Shown here: positions 50,515-59,917 of the stretch, piece by piece
How the letters are laid out: each line of letters begins with the position of its first letter
Position numbering within the stretch: the first letter of the stretch is position 1
NCBI GenBank assembly: GCA_937983405.1
Contig: CALJZN010000043.1
Span: 62,001-126,000 of the forward strand
Direction: 5' to 3'
Source of the DNA: an uncultured Paracoccaceae bacterium
Lineage (GTDB): Bacteria; Pseudomonadota; Alphaproteobacteria; Rhodobacterales; Rhodobacteraceae
DNA length: 64,000 nucleotides
The notes under the pieces: model-generated
The model's input: the letters and a program-made list of their open reading frames with translations, nothing else
Database searches by the model: none
What the model was told of the DNA's origin: nothing
Position numbers and translations under genes: made by a program

Positions 50515-51416
50515 GCGCCGACCAGCTGCTTGTAGAGATCGCGGATGCGCGCCGTCACCGGCCCCATCGCCCCGCTGCCGATGGTGCGGCCGTCGATCAC
50601 GCCCACCGGCGTCTGGGCGCCGAAGGTGCCGGTCAGGAAGGCCTCGTCGGCGGAATACACATCCACCAGCGAGAAATTGCGCTCATGGGCCGGGATGCCG
50701 TTCTGGCGGCAGAGCATCAGCACCTTGCCGCGCGTGATCCCATTCAGGCAGTAGTCGCCCGTCGAGGTCCAGACCTCGCCGCGGCGGACGATGAAGAAGT
50801 TGCAGGCGTTCGTGGTGTTCACGAAGCCGTGCACGTCGAGCATCAGCGCTTCGTCCGCCCCCGCCTTCTCGGCCGCGATGCAGGCAAGGATGCAGTTCAG
50901 CTTGGAGTGCGAGTTGAGCTTGGGATCCTGCGTCATCGGCAGGCCGCGGATGTGCGGCACCGTGGCCAGCCGCACGGGGCGCGGCAGCTTCGGCCGCGAA
51001 TGCTCCATGATGATCGCCACGGTCGGCCCCTGGCGCGAGAAGCCCGGGTGCTGGAAGGGCCGGGTCTTGACCCCGCGGGTCACCATCACGCGGGCATGGG
51101 CGTCGGTCTGCATGCCGTTGGCGGCGCGGACCGCCTCGATCGCGTCGACCATGGCGGCCTGCGTCATGCCGATGTCGAGGTCGATCGCGCGCGCGGCCTC
51201 CCAAAGCCGATCGAGATGCTCGTCCAGGAAGGCCCAGCGGCCGTTGTACAGACGGATCCCCTCCCACACCCCGTCGCCGAGCATGAAACCCGAATCGTAG
51301 ATGCTCACCACCGCCTCGGCCTTGGGCAGGACGCGGCCGTTGACGTAAAGCATCAGGCGGTCGTTGCGCGCATCCTCTTCGGCAGCGTGGGTCGAGACAT
51401 GGGTGATGTCGGTCAT
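50511..51416 (-). CDS. Class IV (fold type IV) PLP aminotransferase, branched-chain/D-amino-acid type
   Basis: A 301-residue enzyme of the IlvE/Dat/PabC fold. Visible are SIYDSGFMLGDGVWEGIRLYNG near the N-terminus, TRGVKTRPFQHPG, the stretch QDPKLNSHSKLNCILA with the candidate PLP lysine, and DEALMLDVHGFVNTTNACNFF. In most IlvE proteins the lysine is followed by GNY; here it is not, so substrate choice among branched-chain and D-amino acids is open. It is the first gene of a pair with the sulfotransferase-like gene. Confidence 0.85.
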   Translation of the reverse strand: MTDITHVSTHAAEEDARNDRLMLYVNGRVLPKAEAVVSIYDSGFMLGDGVWEGIRLYNGRWAFLDEHLDRLWEAARAIDLDIGMTQAAMVDAIEAVRAANGMQTDAHARVMVTRGVKTRPFQHPGFSRQGPTVAIIMEHSRPKLPRPVRLATVPHIRGLPMTQDPKLNSHSKLNCILACIAAEKAGADEALMLDVHGFVNTTNACNFFIVRRGEVWTSTGDYCLNGITRGKVLMLCRQNGIPAHERNFSLVDVYSADEAFLTGTFGAQTPVGVIDGRTIGSGAMGPVTARIRDLYKQLVGA

Positions 51417-51491
51417 GCCGGGCCTCCTCGCCGGGCCAAGCCTACCCGTATCCCGCCGCAGTCGGAAGTGGGTGCGCGCCAGCCGGCCGCC

Positions 51492-51833
51492 TCAGGCCGC
51501 TGTGCGGCCAAGCAGCGGACCGGCGCCTTCGAGGAATGCCTGGCGCGAGCGGTCGTAGCAGGCCAGCAGCGCCTCGAGGTCCACCGCATCGGCCGCGCCC
51601 TCGGCCGCCTGCCGCTCGCCTTCGCGGCACAGCTCGCTGAACTCGGCGAAGCCGAGGTTCAGCGCGCTGCCCTTGAGGAAATGCAGATCGTTCTCGAGCC
51701 GCGCGCGGTCGGGCGCGCGGCGCAGTCGGGAAACGATCTCCCCGACCTCCTCGAGAAACAGCGCCACGACTTCCCGGAAGTCCTCCGATCCCACGTCGTT
51801 GCGCAAGCCGTTCACACGATCCCAGTCGATCAT
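51492..51833 (-). CDS. Histidine phosphotransfer (Hpt) domain protein
   Basis: A 113-residue stand-alone Hpt protein. The four-helix bundle carries the phosphoryl-accepting His in DLHFLKGSALNLGF (residue about 51), with Lys and Gly at the usual following places. The ribosome site is GAGGGGAG. It is divergent from a response regulator with a PP2C output. The pair therefore looks like a phosphorelay module in which Hpt passes phosphate to or from that regulator. No histidine kinase is in the window. Confidence 0.9.
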   Translation of the reverse strand: MIDWDRVNGLRNDVGSEDFREVVALFLEEVGEIVSRLRRAPDRARLENDLHFLKGSALNLGFAEFSELCREGERQAAEGAADAVDLEALLACYDRSRQAFLEGAGPLLGRTAA

Positions 51834-51911
51834 CGCACTCCCCTCGACATTGCAGCCGCCGCGCTCCCATCGCCACATTTTCTGCCGCACCATCCTTAAA
51901 TGTTCGTGGGA

Positions 51912-51936
51912 GTTGCCGGACCGGGCAACAATTTTT
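51912..51936 (+). terminator. Terminator-like hairpin in the Hpt/response-regulator intergenic region
   Basis: GTTGCC-GGACCG-GGCAAC followed by AATTTTT. It lies 60 bases before the response-regulator start, with no gene ending there on this strand. It could be a leader attenuator or a protein-binding palindrome. Confidence 0.4.
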
Positions 51937-51994
51937 CCGGTTCACGCAGATTTAACTGCGCGGTGGCAGCGAGTGGGGTGCAACGCGGAAGAAG

Positions 51995-53293
51995 GTGGCG
52001 CCGGTGCATCTGGCGACGGACCACAAGACGGCCGAGGATGGCGCGGGGGGCAAGCTGCCGGCGGTCCGGCGCGTGCTTGTGGTCGATGACAGCCGGATGC
52101 AGCGCCGAATCGTTTCGGCCTCGCTTAAGCGGCTGGGCTATGCGGTGATCGAGGCGGCCTCGGGCGAGGAGGCGCTGGCCATCGCCGAGCGCGAGCCGAT
52201 CGACCTGATCGTCAGCGACTGGATGATGGAGGGGATGACCGGCCTCGCCTTCTGCCGTGCCTTCCGCGAGCTTCCGCGCGAGAGTTACGGCTACTTCATC
52301 CTGCTGACCTCGAAGAGCGAGAAGAACGAGATTGCGCTTGGCCTCGATGCCGGGGCCGACGATTTCCTCGCCAAGCCGGTGAACGCCGACGAGCTGCGGG
52401 CGCGCCTTGTCGCCGGCGAGCGCATCCTGCGCATGGAACGGGCACTGACCGAGAAGAACCGCCTCGTCAGCGCCACGCTTGCCGAGTTGCGGTCGCTCTA
52501 CGAATCGCTCGAGCGCGATCTGCGCGAGGCGCAACGGCTCCAGCAATCGCTCGTCCGCGAACGGTATCGTCGGTTCGACGGCGCCGAGGTGGCCCTGACG
52601 CTGCGGCCGAGCGGGCATGTCGGCGGCGATCTTGTGGGCTATTTCCCGATCGGCACCGACCGGCTGGCCATCTTCTCGATCGACGTATCGGGCCATGGCG
52701 TCACCTCGGCCCTCATGACGGCCCGGCTCGCCGGGCTGTTCTCGGGCGATTCGCCGGACCGCAACATCGCCCTGGTCCGCACCGGCACGGGGGCATTCGA
52801 CGGCAGGGCGCCCGATGCCCTGGCCGCGCAACTCAACCGTCTGCTGCTGCAGGAGATGGAGACCGAGCAGTATTTCACATTTGTCTACGCCGACCTCGAC
52901 CTTGCCACCGGGGCCGTGCGGTTCGTGCAGGCCGGGCACCCGAACCCGGTGGTTCAGCGCGCCGACGGCCGGATCGAGTTTGTCGGACGCGGGGGCTTTC
53001 CGATCGGTCTGATCGCCGACGCCCCGTTCGAGACGCTCACGCTCACGCTTGCCCCCGGGGACAGGCTGATCCTGTTCTCCGACGGCGTGACGGAATGCGC
53101 CGACCGGAACGGCACCGAGCTGGGCGAGACCGGTCTGGCCAGCCTGCTCGACCGGTCGCGGCGCCTGCGTGGCACCGCGTTCTTCGAGGCGCTGCTCTGG
53201 GACCTCGAGGCGCACGCCGGAGCCGCGGACTTTGCCGACGATGTTTCGGGCGTTCTCGTGCAATTCTGCGGGCGCGGCGCGGCCGGAAATTAG
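51995..53293 (+). CDS. Response regulator with PP2C-type serine phosphatase output (RsbU-like)
   Basis: A 432-residue two-domain regulator. Residues 25-142 are a receiver: VVDDS, phosphoacceptor Asp in LIVSDWMMEGMTG, LTSKS and the KPV lysine. A helical coiled linker (145-185, NRLVSATLAELRSLYESLE) joins it to a PP2C/SpoIIE domain with metal aspartates in HVGGDLVGY, IDVSGHGVTSALM, FSDGVTECAD and FADDVSGVL, all intact. Such proteins dephosphorylate an anti-sigma antagonist in partner switching. The start is GTG at 51995 or three codons later. It is divergent from the Hpt gene. Confidence 0.92.
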   Translation: MAPVHLATDHKTAEDGAGGKLPAVRRVLVVDDSRMQRRIVSASLKRLGYAVIEAASGEEALAIAEREPIDLIVSDWMMEGMTGLAFCRAFRELPRESYGYFILLTSKSEKNEIALGLDAGADDFLAKPVNADELRARLVAGERILRMERALTEKNRLVSATLAELRSLYESLERDLREAQRLQQSLVRERYRRFDGAEVALTLRPSGHVGGDLVGYFPIGTDRLAIFSIDVSGHGVTSALMTARLAGLFSGDSPDRNIALVRTGTGAFDGRAPDALAAQLNRLLLQEMETEQYFTFVYADLDLATGAVRFVQAGHPNPVVQRADGRIEFVGRGGFPIGLIADAPFETLTLTLAPGDRLILFSDGVTECADRNGTELGETGLASLLDRSRRLRGTAFFEALLWDLEAHAGAADFADDVSGVLVQFCGRGAAGN

Positions 53294-53308
53294 GCTGCCG
53301 CAGCCCGT

Positions 53309-53887
53309 TCAGCGGGCGGCCGCGGCCAGGGCGGACGAGACCCCCACCTGCGCAGGCCGCAGCAGGCGGTCGTGCAGCATGAACCCTTCGGTCATGACCT
53401 GGATGATGCCGCCCGCGGGAACATGGGGCACGGGCGCCTCGAACATTGCCTGATGCCGCTGCGGATCGAAGGCCTCGCCGATCTCGGGCGCGATGCGCTG
53501 GATGCCGTGCTGGGCGAAGGTATGCAGAAGGTCACGCAAGGTGAGTTCCACACCTTCGATCAGCGCCTCGGCCGCCGCCCGCTGCTCGGGCCCGGCCGCG
53601 TCCAGCGCCCGGCGGAGGTTGTCGTAGACCGACAGCATGTCGCGGGCGAACCGGCTGTTTGCGAAGGCCTCGGCCTCGCGCCGGTCGCGCTCGCTCCGCT
53701 TGCGCACGTTCTCGGCCTCGGCGAGCGCGCGCATGAAGCGGTCCCTGAGTTCGGCGTTCTCGCTGCGCAGGGCCTCGAGCTCGGCAGCGACCTCGTCCAC
53801 ATAGTCCGCGCCGCCTTCCGCCGGTCCGCGGAGATCCGCCTGGTTCGCCGGTTCCGTGGACGCTGCGTTCGCCTTCGTGTCGTTCAT
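53309..53887 (-). CDS. grpE: Nucleotide exchange factor GrpE
   Basis: Exchange factor for DnaK. It has 192 residues. The long coiled-coil helix runs from about 30 to 95 (VDEVAAELEALRSENAELRD). The beta domain ends with the GrpE signature around VPAGGIIQVMTEGFMLHDRLLRPAQV. It follows hrcA after three bases in a two-gene heat-shock operon and converges on the PP2C regulator with 15 bases between. Confidence 0.97.
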   Translation of the reverse strand: MNDTKANAASTEPANQADLRGPAEGGADYVDEVAAELEALRSENAELRDRFMRALAEAENVRKRSERDRREAEAFANSRFARDMLSVYDNLRRALDAAGPEQRAAAEALIEGVELTLRDLLHTFAQHGIQRIAPEIGEAFDPQRHQAMFEAPVPHVPAGGIIQVMTEGFMLHDRLLRPAQVGVSSALAAAAR

Positions 53888-53890
53888 CCC

Positions 53891-54961
53891 CTACCCCTTG
53901 CCCCGGTCGGACAGCAGGCGGCCGACCAGCTGTGCCGTGTAGTCAACGATCGGAACGATCCGGCCGTAGTTCAGACGCGTCGGTCCGATCACGCCCACAG
54001 CGCCGATCACCTTCCGGTCCGCGTTCATATAAGGAGAAACCACCAGAGAGGAACCCGAAAGTGAGAAGAGTTTGTTCTCCGACCCGATGAAGATCCGCAC
54101 CCCGGCGCCCTGCTCGGTGAGTTCGAGGAACTCGGCGATGTCGCGCTTGCGCTCGAGGTCATCGAACAGGCTGCGGACGCGCGCGAGGTCTTCGGCCTGG
54201 GCGGACCCCGGAAGCAGGTTGGACCGGCCGCGCACGATCAGCCGCTCATGCCGTTCGCCGACGGCCTCCCACACCGCCAGCCCGCTTTCCACGAGGTCCC
54301 GGGCCAGCGAATCGATCTCCTGGCGCCGTCGCTCGATCTCTTTCGCGATCCGCGTGCGCAACTCCGCAAGCGTCAGCCCCGCCGCGAGGCCGTTGAGGAA
54401 ATTGGCCGCCTCGCGCATCGCCGAGGCGGTCAGGCCCGGCGGCGGCGTGAAGATGCGGTTCTCCACATGGCCGTCGGCAAACACGAGCACCACCAGCGCG
54501 CGGTCCGGCGCGAGGCCCACGAACTCGATCTGGCGGATCGGCGCCTCGTGCTTCGGCGCCAGCACCAGGCTGGCGCCCTGGGTGAGGCCGGAAAGCGCGG
54601 CGCCGACGCGGTCCAGCAGGCTTCCCACGTCGCCGTCCGCGGCCTCCAGCGTGGCGTCGAGCGTGCCGCGGTCCTGCGCGCTGAGCGGCGCGACCTCGAG
54701 CAGGCTGTCGACGAACAGCCGCAGGCCCAGCTGCGTCGGCACCCGCCCGGCCGACACATGCGGGCTTCCCAGAAGGCCGAGATACTCGAGATCCTGCATG
54801 ACATTGCGGATCGTTGCGGCCGAGACCTTCTCGCTCATCGTCCGGGACAGCGCGCGCGACCCCACGGGATCGCCCGAATCGAGGTAACCCTCCACGACCC
54901 GCCGGAACACCTCGCGGCTCCGGTCGTTCAGTTCGGCAAGAAGTCTGGCACCTTCACTCAT
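53891..54961 (-). CDS. hrcA: Heat-inducible transcription repressor HrcA
   Basis: Repressor that binds CIRCE elements of chaperone genes with help from GroEL. The 356 residues start with the winged helix ([47 protein letters not shown]). They continue with the GAF-like and insertion domains and end [19 protein letters not shown] see no CIRCE inverted repeat upstream of it, so its targets (groESL) lie elsewhere. A sigma32-like promoter precedes it. It is divergent from rph. Confidence 0.96.
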   Translation of the reverse strand: MSEGARLLAELNDRSREVFRRVVEGYLDSGDPVGSRALSRTMSEKVSAATIRNVMQDLEYLGLLGSPHVSAGRVPTQLGLRLFVDSLLEVAPLSAQDRGTLDATLEAADGDVGSLLDRVGAALSGLTQGASLVLAPKHEAPIRQIEFVGLAPDRALVVLVFADGHVENRIFTPPPGLTASAMREAANFLNGLAAGLTLAELRTRIAKEIERRRQEIDSLARDLVESGLAVWEAVGERHERLIVRGRSNLLPGSAQAEDLARVRSLFDDLERKRDIAEFLELTEQGAGVRIFIGSENKLFSLSGSSLVVSPYMNADRKVIGAVGVIGPTRLNYGRIVPIVDYTAQLVGRLLSDRGKG

Positions 54962-54994
54962 GGCTTGCGGCGGCCCCTTCCCGGGCTCCACAAG

Positions 54995-55022
54995 ATATGG
55001 AGAGGCGCAGCGCCGCGTCAAT
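54995..55022 (-). promoter_or_regulatory. Sigma32-like promoter of hrcA-grpE
   Basis: ATTGAC at 55022-55017, 14 bp, CTCCATAT at 55002-54995, close to the sigma32 pattern CTTGAA/CCCCATNT. TTGACG-N17-ATATCT is an overlapping sigma70 reading. Confidence 0.5.
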
Positions 55023-55092
55023 CGGCTCGGGCGGGGCTTGCGCGGGAATGCCGGCCGCCGCTATCTGACGCCATCTCGGGAAAGGACTTTTC

Positions 55093-55806
55093 ATGCGACC
55101 TTCGGGCCGGAAGCCGGACCAACTTCGGCCGGTCACCATCGAAACCGGCGTGGCGCGCCACGCCGAGGGCTCTTGCCTCATCCGTATGGGCGACACCCAT
55201 GTCCTCTGCACCGCCACGATCGAGGACCGGCCGCCGCCCTTCCTGAAGAACACCGGGCTCGGCTGGGTGACCGCCGAATACGGAATGCTGCCGCGCGCCA
55301 CCGCAACGCGCAACCGGCGCGAGGCCACGGTCGGCAAGCAGGCTGGCAGAACGGTAGAGATTCAGAGACTTATCGGCAGGGCGCTGCGCGCGGGCGTCGA
55401 CCGCGCCGCGCTGGGCGAACGCCAGATCACCATCGACTGCGACGTGCTTCAGGCCGACGGGGGAACGCGCTGCGCGGCGATCACCGGCGGCTGGGTCGCG
55501 CTTCGGCTGGCGGCCGATCGGCTTCTGAAGGCCCGGCTGATCGCGTCCGACCCGGTTCTCGACCATGTCGCCGCCGTCAGTTGCGGGATTTACGCCGGGC
55601 AGCCCCTGCTCGACCTCGACTACGCCGAGGACAGCGAGGCCGGAACCGACGGCAACTTTGTCCTGACCGGGCGCGGAGAATTGATCGAGGTGCAGATGTC
55701 GGCCGAGGGCGCCACCTTCTCGCGCGGCCAGATGGCCGCGCTGCTGGATCTGGCCGAAGCCGGAGCGGCCGCCCTTATCGCCGCGCAGAAGGCGGCGCTG
55801 GCATGA
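55093..55806 (+). CDS. rph: Ribonuclease PH
   Basis: Phosphorolytic 3'-exonuclease that trims tRNA precursors. The 237 residues show [14 protein letters not shown] at the start, then [36 protein letters not shown] and the catalytic [12 protein letters not shown]. The C-terminal beta-alpha fold ends in [15 protein letters not shown]. It is complete, unlike the frameshifted copy of E. coli K-12. The stop overlaps the rdgB start (ATGA). Confidence 0.97.
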   Translation: MRPSGRKPDQLRPVTIETGVARHAEGSCLIRMGDTHVLCTATIEDRPPPFLKNTGLGWVTAEYGMLPRATATRNRREATVGKQAGRTVEIQRLIGRALRAGVDRAALGERQITIDCDVLQADGGTRCAAITGGWVALRLAADRLLKARLIASDPVLDHVAAVSCGIYAGQPLLDLDYAEDSEAGTDGNFVLTGRGELIEVQMSAEGATFSRGQMAALLDLAEAGAAALIAAQKAALA

Positions 55807-56411
55807 GGCGGTTTGCCGGCGGGCGGCTGGTGGTGGCCACGCACAATGCCGGAAAGCTCGAGGAGATCGCGGCGTTGCTGGCCCCGTATCGGGCCGAACC
55901 GGTATCGGCCGCGGCGCTGGGGTTGCCCGAACCGGCCGAGACCGAATCGAGCTTCGCCGGCAACGCCCGTATCAAGGCCCATGCCGCTGCCCGCGCCTCG
56001 GGGTTGCCTGCCCTGGCGGACGACAGCGGTCTCGAGGTCGAGGCGCTCGGCGGCGCGCCCGGGGTCCACACGGCGGACTGGGCGGAAACGCCGGCGGGCC
56101 GCGACTTCCACCTGGCGATGCACCGGACGTGGCGGATGCTGGAAGAGGCTGGCGCGCCCGAGCCGCGTCGCGCCCGCTTCCGCTGCACCCTGGTGCTGGC
56201 CTGGCCGGACGGGCACGACGAGCTCTTCGAGGGGGCGGTCGGCGGGCGCATCGTTTGGCCGATGCGCGGCGATCGCGGCCATGGCTTCGACCCGATCTTT
56301 CAGCCCGATGGCCATGGCCTGACCTTCGGCGAGATGGACCGGTGGGAGAAGAACGCCATCAGCCACCGAGCCGATGCGTTCCGCAAGCTGATCGCGGGGT
56401 GTTTCACGTGA
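55803..56411 (+). CDS. rdgB: Non-canonical purine NTP pyrophosphatase (dITP/XTP)
   Basis: House-cleaning enzyme removing ITP, dITP and XTP. It has 202 residues. Seen are [45 protein letters not shown] and the late [20 protein letters not shown] and [11 protein letters not shown]. Its last codons and stop are inside the parS site at 56400-56415. It is translationally coupled to rph before it and hemW after it. Confidence 0.96.
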   Translation: MRRFAGGRLVVATHNAGKLEEIAALLAPYRAEPVSAAALGLPEPAETESSFAGNARIKAHAAARASGLPALADDSGLEVEALGGAPGVHTADWAETPAGRDFHLAMHRTWRMLEEAGAPEPRRARFRCTLVLAWPDGHDELFEGAVGGRIVWPMRGDRGHGFDPIFQPDGHGLTFGEMDRWEKNAISHRADAFRKLIAGCFT

Positions 56412-56415
56412 AACA
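56400..56415. promoter_or_regulatory. parS site 1 (perfect 16-bp palindrome)
   Basis: TGTTTCACGTGAAACA, identical to the consensus parS bound by ParB in bacteria. It covers the rdgB stop and the hemW start codon, about 1.2 kb from parB. Confidence 0.93.
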
Positions 56416-57583
56416 GCCCCTCTCGGTGGCCGACTGGCAGGCCGCGGGATTCGGCGTGTATCTGCACTGGCCCTTCTGCCAGGCGAAGTGCCCCTACTGC
56501 GACTTCAATTCCCATGTCGCGCCGGCGATCGACCAGGCGCGCTGGGCTGCCGCCTATGCCGCGGAGATCGGCCGCGTCGCCGCGCTTGTCGGGCCGCGCA
56601 GCGTGAACACCGTGTTCTTCGGCGGCGGGACCCCGAGCCTGATGGCGCCCGAGGTCGTGGCCGACGTTCTGGCCGCGCTCCGCGCCGCCTGGCCCGTCGC
56701 CAACGACATCGAGGTCACGCTCGAGGCAAACCCCACCTCGGCCGAAGCCGGGCGCTTCCGCGCCTATCGCGAGGCCGGGGTGACGCGCCTGTCGCTCGGC
56801 GTCCAGTCGCTGAACGACGATGACCTGCGCCGTCTCGGTCGCCGCCATACCGCGGCCGACGCGCGCGCCGCCTTCGACCTTGCGCGCCGCATCTTCGACC
56901 GGGTGAGCTTCGACCTGATCTATGCCCGGCAGGACCAGACCCTCGACGCCTGGCGGGCAGAGCTGGGCGAGGCCCTGGCCTTGGCCGCCGATCACGTCTC
57001 GCTCTATCAGCTCACGATCGAGGACGGCACGGCCTTCGCGGCGCGGCATGCCGCCGGTGGCCTGCGCGGCCTGCCGACGGAAAGCCTTGCGGCCGATCTC
57101 TATGACCTGACCCAGGAGCTGTGCGCCGCCGCGGGCCTGCCGGCCTACGAGGTTTCGAACCACGCCGCGCCCGGGGGCGAGTCGCGCCACAACCTCATCT
57201 ACTGGCGGGCGGGCGACTACGCGGGCATCGGCCCGGGCGCGCACGGTCGTCTGACGGTCGGCGGCCTGCGGCTGGCCACCGAAACCCGGCGCGACCCCAT
57301 CGCCTGGCTGACAGCCGTCGAACGGGACGGAAGCGGCGAGCTTCCGGCCCTGCCGCTGAGCCCGCGCGAGCATGGCGACGAATATGTGATGATGGGCCTT
57401 CGGCTTGACGAGGGAATCGCGCTGTCCCGCCATGCCCGCATCGCCGGGCGCGCGCTGGACCCGCAGCGGCTGGAGGGCCTTGCCGAGCTCGGCCTGATCG
57501 AGCGCAGCGCAGACCGCCTTCGCGTCACCCGGCCCGGGCGGCTCCTCCTCGATCGCGTCATCCGCGAGCTTCTGGCCGGCTGA
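56408..57583 (+). CDS. hemW: Heme chaperone HemW (radical SAM, HemN-like)
   Basis: Radical SAM protein that inserts heme into client proteins. It was long annotated as coproporphyrinogen oxidase. The 391 residues show the cluster motif [17 protein letters not shown] near residue 20, [10 protein letters not shown] and [17 protein letters not shown]; the C-terminal HemN_C domain includes [20 protein letters not shown]. The start is GTG overlapping the rdgB stop as GTGA, which lies within parS. It converges on parB with no gap between the stops. Confidence 0.94.
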   Translation: MKQPLSVADWQAAGFGVYLHWPFCQAKCPYCDFNSHVAPAIDQARWAAAYAAEIGRVAALVGPRSVNTVFFGGGTPSLMAPEVVADVLAALRAAWPVANDIEVTLEANPTSAEAGRFRAYREAGVTRLSLGVQSLNDDDLRRLGRRHTAADARAAFDLARRIFDRVSFDLIYARQDQTLDAWRAELGEALALAADHVSLYQLTIEDGTAFAARHAAGGLRGLPTESLAADLYDLTQELCAAAGLPAYEVSNHAAPGGESRHNLIYWRAGDYAGIGPGAHGRLTVGGLRLATETRRDPIAWLTAVERDGSGELPALPLSPREHGDEYVMMGLRLDEGIALSRHARIAGRALDPQRLEGLAELGLIERSADRLRVTRPGRLLLDRVIRELLAG

Positions 57584-58486
57584 TTACTCGACCAGGCCGG
57601 ACCCGCTGCTCAGCATCCGGCAGAGCGAGTCGAGCGCCTCCAGCGAGGAATAGCGGATCGTCACGGTCCCGCCGCCGTCCTCGGCGCGGTGGTCGATGCT
57701 GACCGGCATCCCGAGGTTCGCCGACAGATCCGCCTCCAGGGCCCGGGTGTCCGCATCCTTCGCCGGACGCTTCGCCGGCGACCGGGAGGCCTTTTGCGGG
57801 CGGCGCGCCAGCTCTTCGGTCTGACGCACCGATAGCCCGCGCGCGATGACCGCCTTCGCCGCCTCGGCCGCATTGGCCAGCGGCACGAGCGCCCGCGCAT
57901 GGCCCGCAGTCAACCGCCCCTCGCGAAGATGCTCCAGCACCTCCTCGGGCAGCGACAGCAGGCGCAGCGAGTTCGCGATATGGCTGCGGCTTTTCCCCAG
58001 CGCCTCGGCAAGACGCTCCTGCGTATGCCCGAACCGGTCCATGAGCTGCCGGAACGCCGCGGCCTCTTCCACCGGGTTCAGGTCGGCCCGCTGGATGTTC
58101 TCGATGATGGCGACCTCGATCGCCTCGGCATCGGTGAAGCTGCGCACCAGCACCGGCAGGTCGTGCACCTGCGCCATCTGCGCCGCCCGCCACCGCCGTT
58201 CGCCGGCCACGATCTCGTAGGTGCCGGAACCCTCCGGCAACTCGCGCACGATCAGCGGCTGCAACACGCCGCGTTCCCGGATCGAGTTGGCGAGATCCGC
58301 CATCGCGTCGGCCGGAAAGGCGCGGCGCGGCTGGTCGGGATTGGGCCGGATCGCCTCGACCGGAACGCGCAGGACATCGCGCCGCACGGGCGAATCGGGC
58401 GCCGTCTCGGGCGGAACCGCCACATCGGCCATGAGCGCCGAAAGGCCGCGTCCGAGGCGCGGGCGTTCGGGCCTGCGGTCGGTCAT
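57584..58486 (-). CDS. parB: Chromosome partitioning protein ParB
   Basis: Centromere-binding CTPase clamp that loads at parS and spreads. It has 300 residues. The N-terminal motifs are LGRGLSALMADV, PNPDQPRRAF and the CTP site GERRWRAAQMAQV. The helix-turn-helix region follows (EALGKSRSHIANSLRLLSLP), and the C-terminus is a dimerisation domain. It overlaps parA by four bases and lies between the two parS sites of this window. Confidence 0.97.
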   Translation of the reverse strand: MTDRRPERPRLGRGLSALMADVAVPPETAPDSPVRRDVLRVPVEAIRPNPDQPRRAFPADAMADLANSIRERGVLQPLIVRELPEGSGTYEIVAGERRWRAAQMAQVHDLPVLVRSFTDAEAIEVAIIENIQRADLNPVEEAAAFRQLMDRFGHTQERLAEALGKSRSHIANSLRLLSLPEEVLEHLREGRLTAGHARALVPLANAAEAAKAVIARGLSVRQTEELARRPQKASRSPAKRPAKDADTRALEADLSANLGMPVSIDHRAEDGGGTVTIRYSSLEALDSLCRMLSSGSGLVE

Positions 58487-59298
58487 GCGGGGCTCCCTTC
58501 CACCGCGGCCCCGTGCTGCGCCAGAAGCTCCCGCGCCAGCGCCCGGTATGCGACGCTGCCCTTCGAGGCGGAATCGTACTGCAGGACCGGCAAGGCGAAG
58601 GACGGCGCCTCGCTGATGCGGACATTCCGCGGCACCACGGTCCGATACACCAGCTCGCCCAGGGTCGCCCGCGCGTCCGTTTCCACCTGTTGGGCGAGGT
58701 TGTTGCGGGCATCGTGCATCGTCAGCACGACACCCTCGATCCGCAGGCCGGGGTTGGCCGCCTCACGCACCTGCCGGACGGTCAGCATCAGTTGCGACAA
58801 CCCTTCGAGCGCGAAGAACTCGCTCTGCAGCGGCACCAGCACCGCGTCGGCGGCGACCATGGCGTTGACCGTCAGCAGGCTGAGCGACGGCGGACAGTCG
58901 ATCAGCACATAGTCGTAACGGGAAAGACCGCTGCCCGGCGCCCGGAGCGCCTGGCGCAGCAGGACCGAACGACGTTCGTTCCCGACAAGCTCCACATCGG
59001 CCGATGAGAGGTCGGTCGTTGCCGGGCAGAGCGAGATGCCCGGAAATGCCGTCGCCATGGTCACCTCGGCCAGCGCGGCACCCTCGATGAGCAGGTCATA
59101 TGTGGTGTAGCGGCGCTGCGCCGGCTCGACTCCCAGCCCGGTCGAGGCGTTCCCCTGCGGATCGATATCCACCAGCAGAATCTGCCGCCCCAGCTCGGCC
59201 AGCGCCGCCGCCAGGTTGATCGCCGTGGTCGTCTTTCCCACACCGCCCTTCTGGTTGGCGATGGCGATAATCCGGGTCCGGGGCGTCGCATCAGGCAC
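58483..59298 (-). CDS. parA: Chromosome partitioning ATPase ParA
   Basis: Walker-type ATPase moving ParB-bound origins. It has 271 residues. Deviant Walker A NQKGGVGKTTTAINL, Walker A' VDIDPQGNASTGL and Walker B YVLIDCPPSLSLLT are all present. I start it at the GTG giving [15 protein letters not shown], with AGGA upstream. It sits inside the end of rsmG (eight-base overlap), and longer starts would run deep into rsmG. parB follows with an ATGA overlap. Confidence 0.95.
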   Translation of the reverse strand: MPDATPRTRIIAIANQKGGVGKTTTAINLAAALAELGRQILLVDIDPQGNASTGLGVEPAQRRYTTYDLLIEGAALAEVTMATAFPGISLCPATTDLSSADVELVGNERRSVLLRQALRAPGSGLSRYDYVLIDCPPSLSLLTVNAMVAADAVLVPLQSEFFALEGLSQLMLTVRQVREAANPGLRIEGVVLTMHDARNNLAQQVETDARATLGELVYRTVVPRNVRISEAPSFALPVLQYDSASKGSVAYRALARELLAQHGAAVEGSPA

Positions 59299-59917
59299 GG
59301 GCGAGTCCTTTGACTTCCAGGATGGTGGCAGCGCGGTCGGTGGCACTGGCATGTTTCTGGACCGCGCAGCGCCACGACGCAAGGGCCTCGGCAAGTTCGG
59401 CCTCGACCCCCGCGCCCTTGGGAAGAAGCGCGCTGCCCCCGGCGCCGAGGTGCCGCTGGACCAGCGGCAGCAGATCCTTCAGCGGCGCAAGCGCGCGGGC
59501 CGAAACAACATCGGCGCCGAGCGGCGGCAGGGTTTCGGCCCGCGACACCTCCACCCGGGCCCGCACGCCGGTTTCCCGCACCGCCGCCGCAAGAAAGGCC
59601 GCCTTCCGATGGTCGCTTTCGACCAGAACGGTCTGCATCTGCGGCCGGCCCTCGGCCGCGAGCATGGCGACGATCAGCCCGGGAAAGCCGGCGCCGCTGC
59701 CAAGGTCCGCCCACAGCCGCGCGGACGGCGGCGCGAACCCGAGCAGCTGCGCCGAATCGGCGATGTGCCGCCGCCAGACCTCTGCCATCGACGCGCGGCC
59801 GACAAGGTTGATCCGGGCGTTCCATTTCGTCAGCAGCGCAACGAAGCGATCCAGCCGCGCCGCGGTGTCGGGCGACACCGCCGCTGCCGCGAGGAACGCC
59901 TCGCGCCCTGCCGTCAT
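59291..59917 (-). CDS. rsmG: 16S rRNA (guanine527-N7)-methyltransferase
   Basis: Methylates G527 of 16S rRNA, and its loss gives low-level streptomycin resistance. The 208 residues contain the N-terminal helices [17 protein letters not shown], the SAM loop [18 protein letters not shown] and [18 protein letters not shown]. It overlaps mnmG by four bases and parA by eight, so five genes of this operon are tightly packed. Confidence 0.96.
   Translation of the reverse strand: MTAGREAFLAAAAVSPDTAARLDRFVALLTKWNARINLVGRASMAEVWRRHIADSAQLLGFAPPSARLWADLGSGAGFPGLIVAMLAAEGRPQMQTVLVESDHRKAAFLAAAVRETGVRARVEVSRAETLPPLGADVVSARALAPLKDLLPLVQRHLGAGGSALLPKGAGVEAELAEALASWRCAVQKHASATDRAATILEVKGLARA

Noticed and set aside
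54960-55092. Possible CIRCE element in the hrcA-rph gap
   Set aside because: I looked for TTAGCACTC-N9-GAGTGCTAA and degenerate forms and found none.
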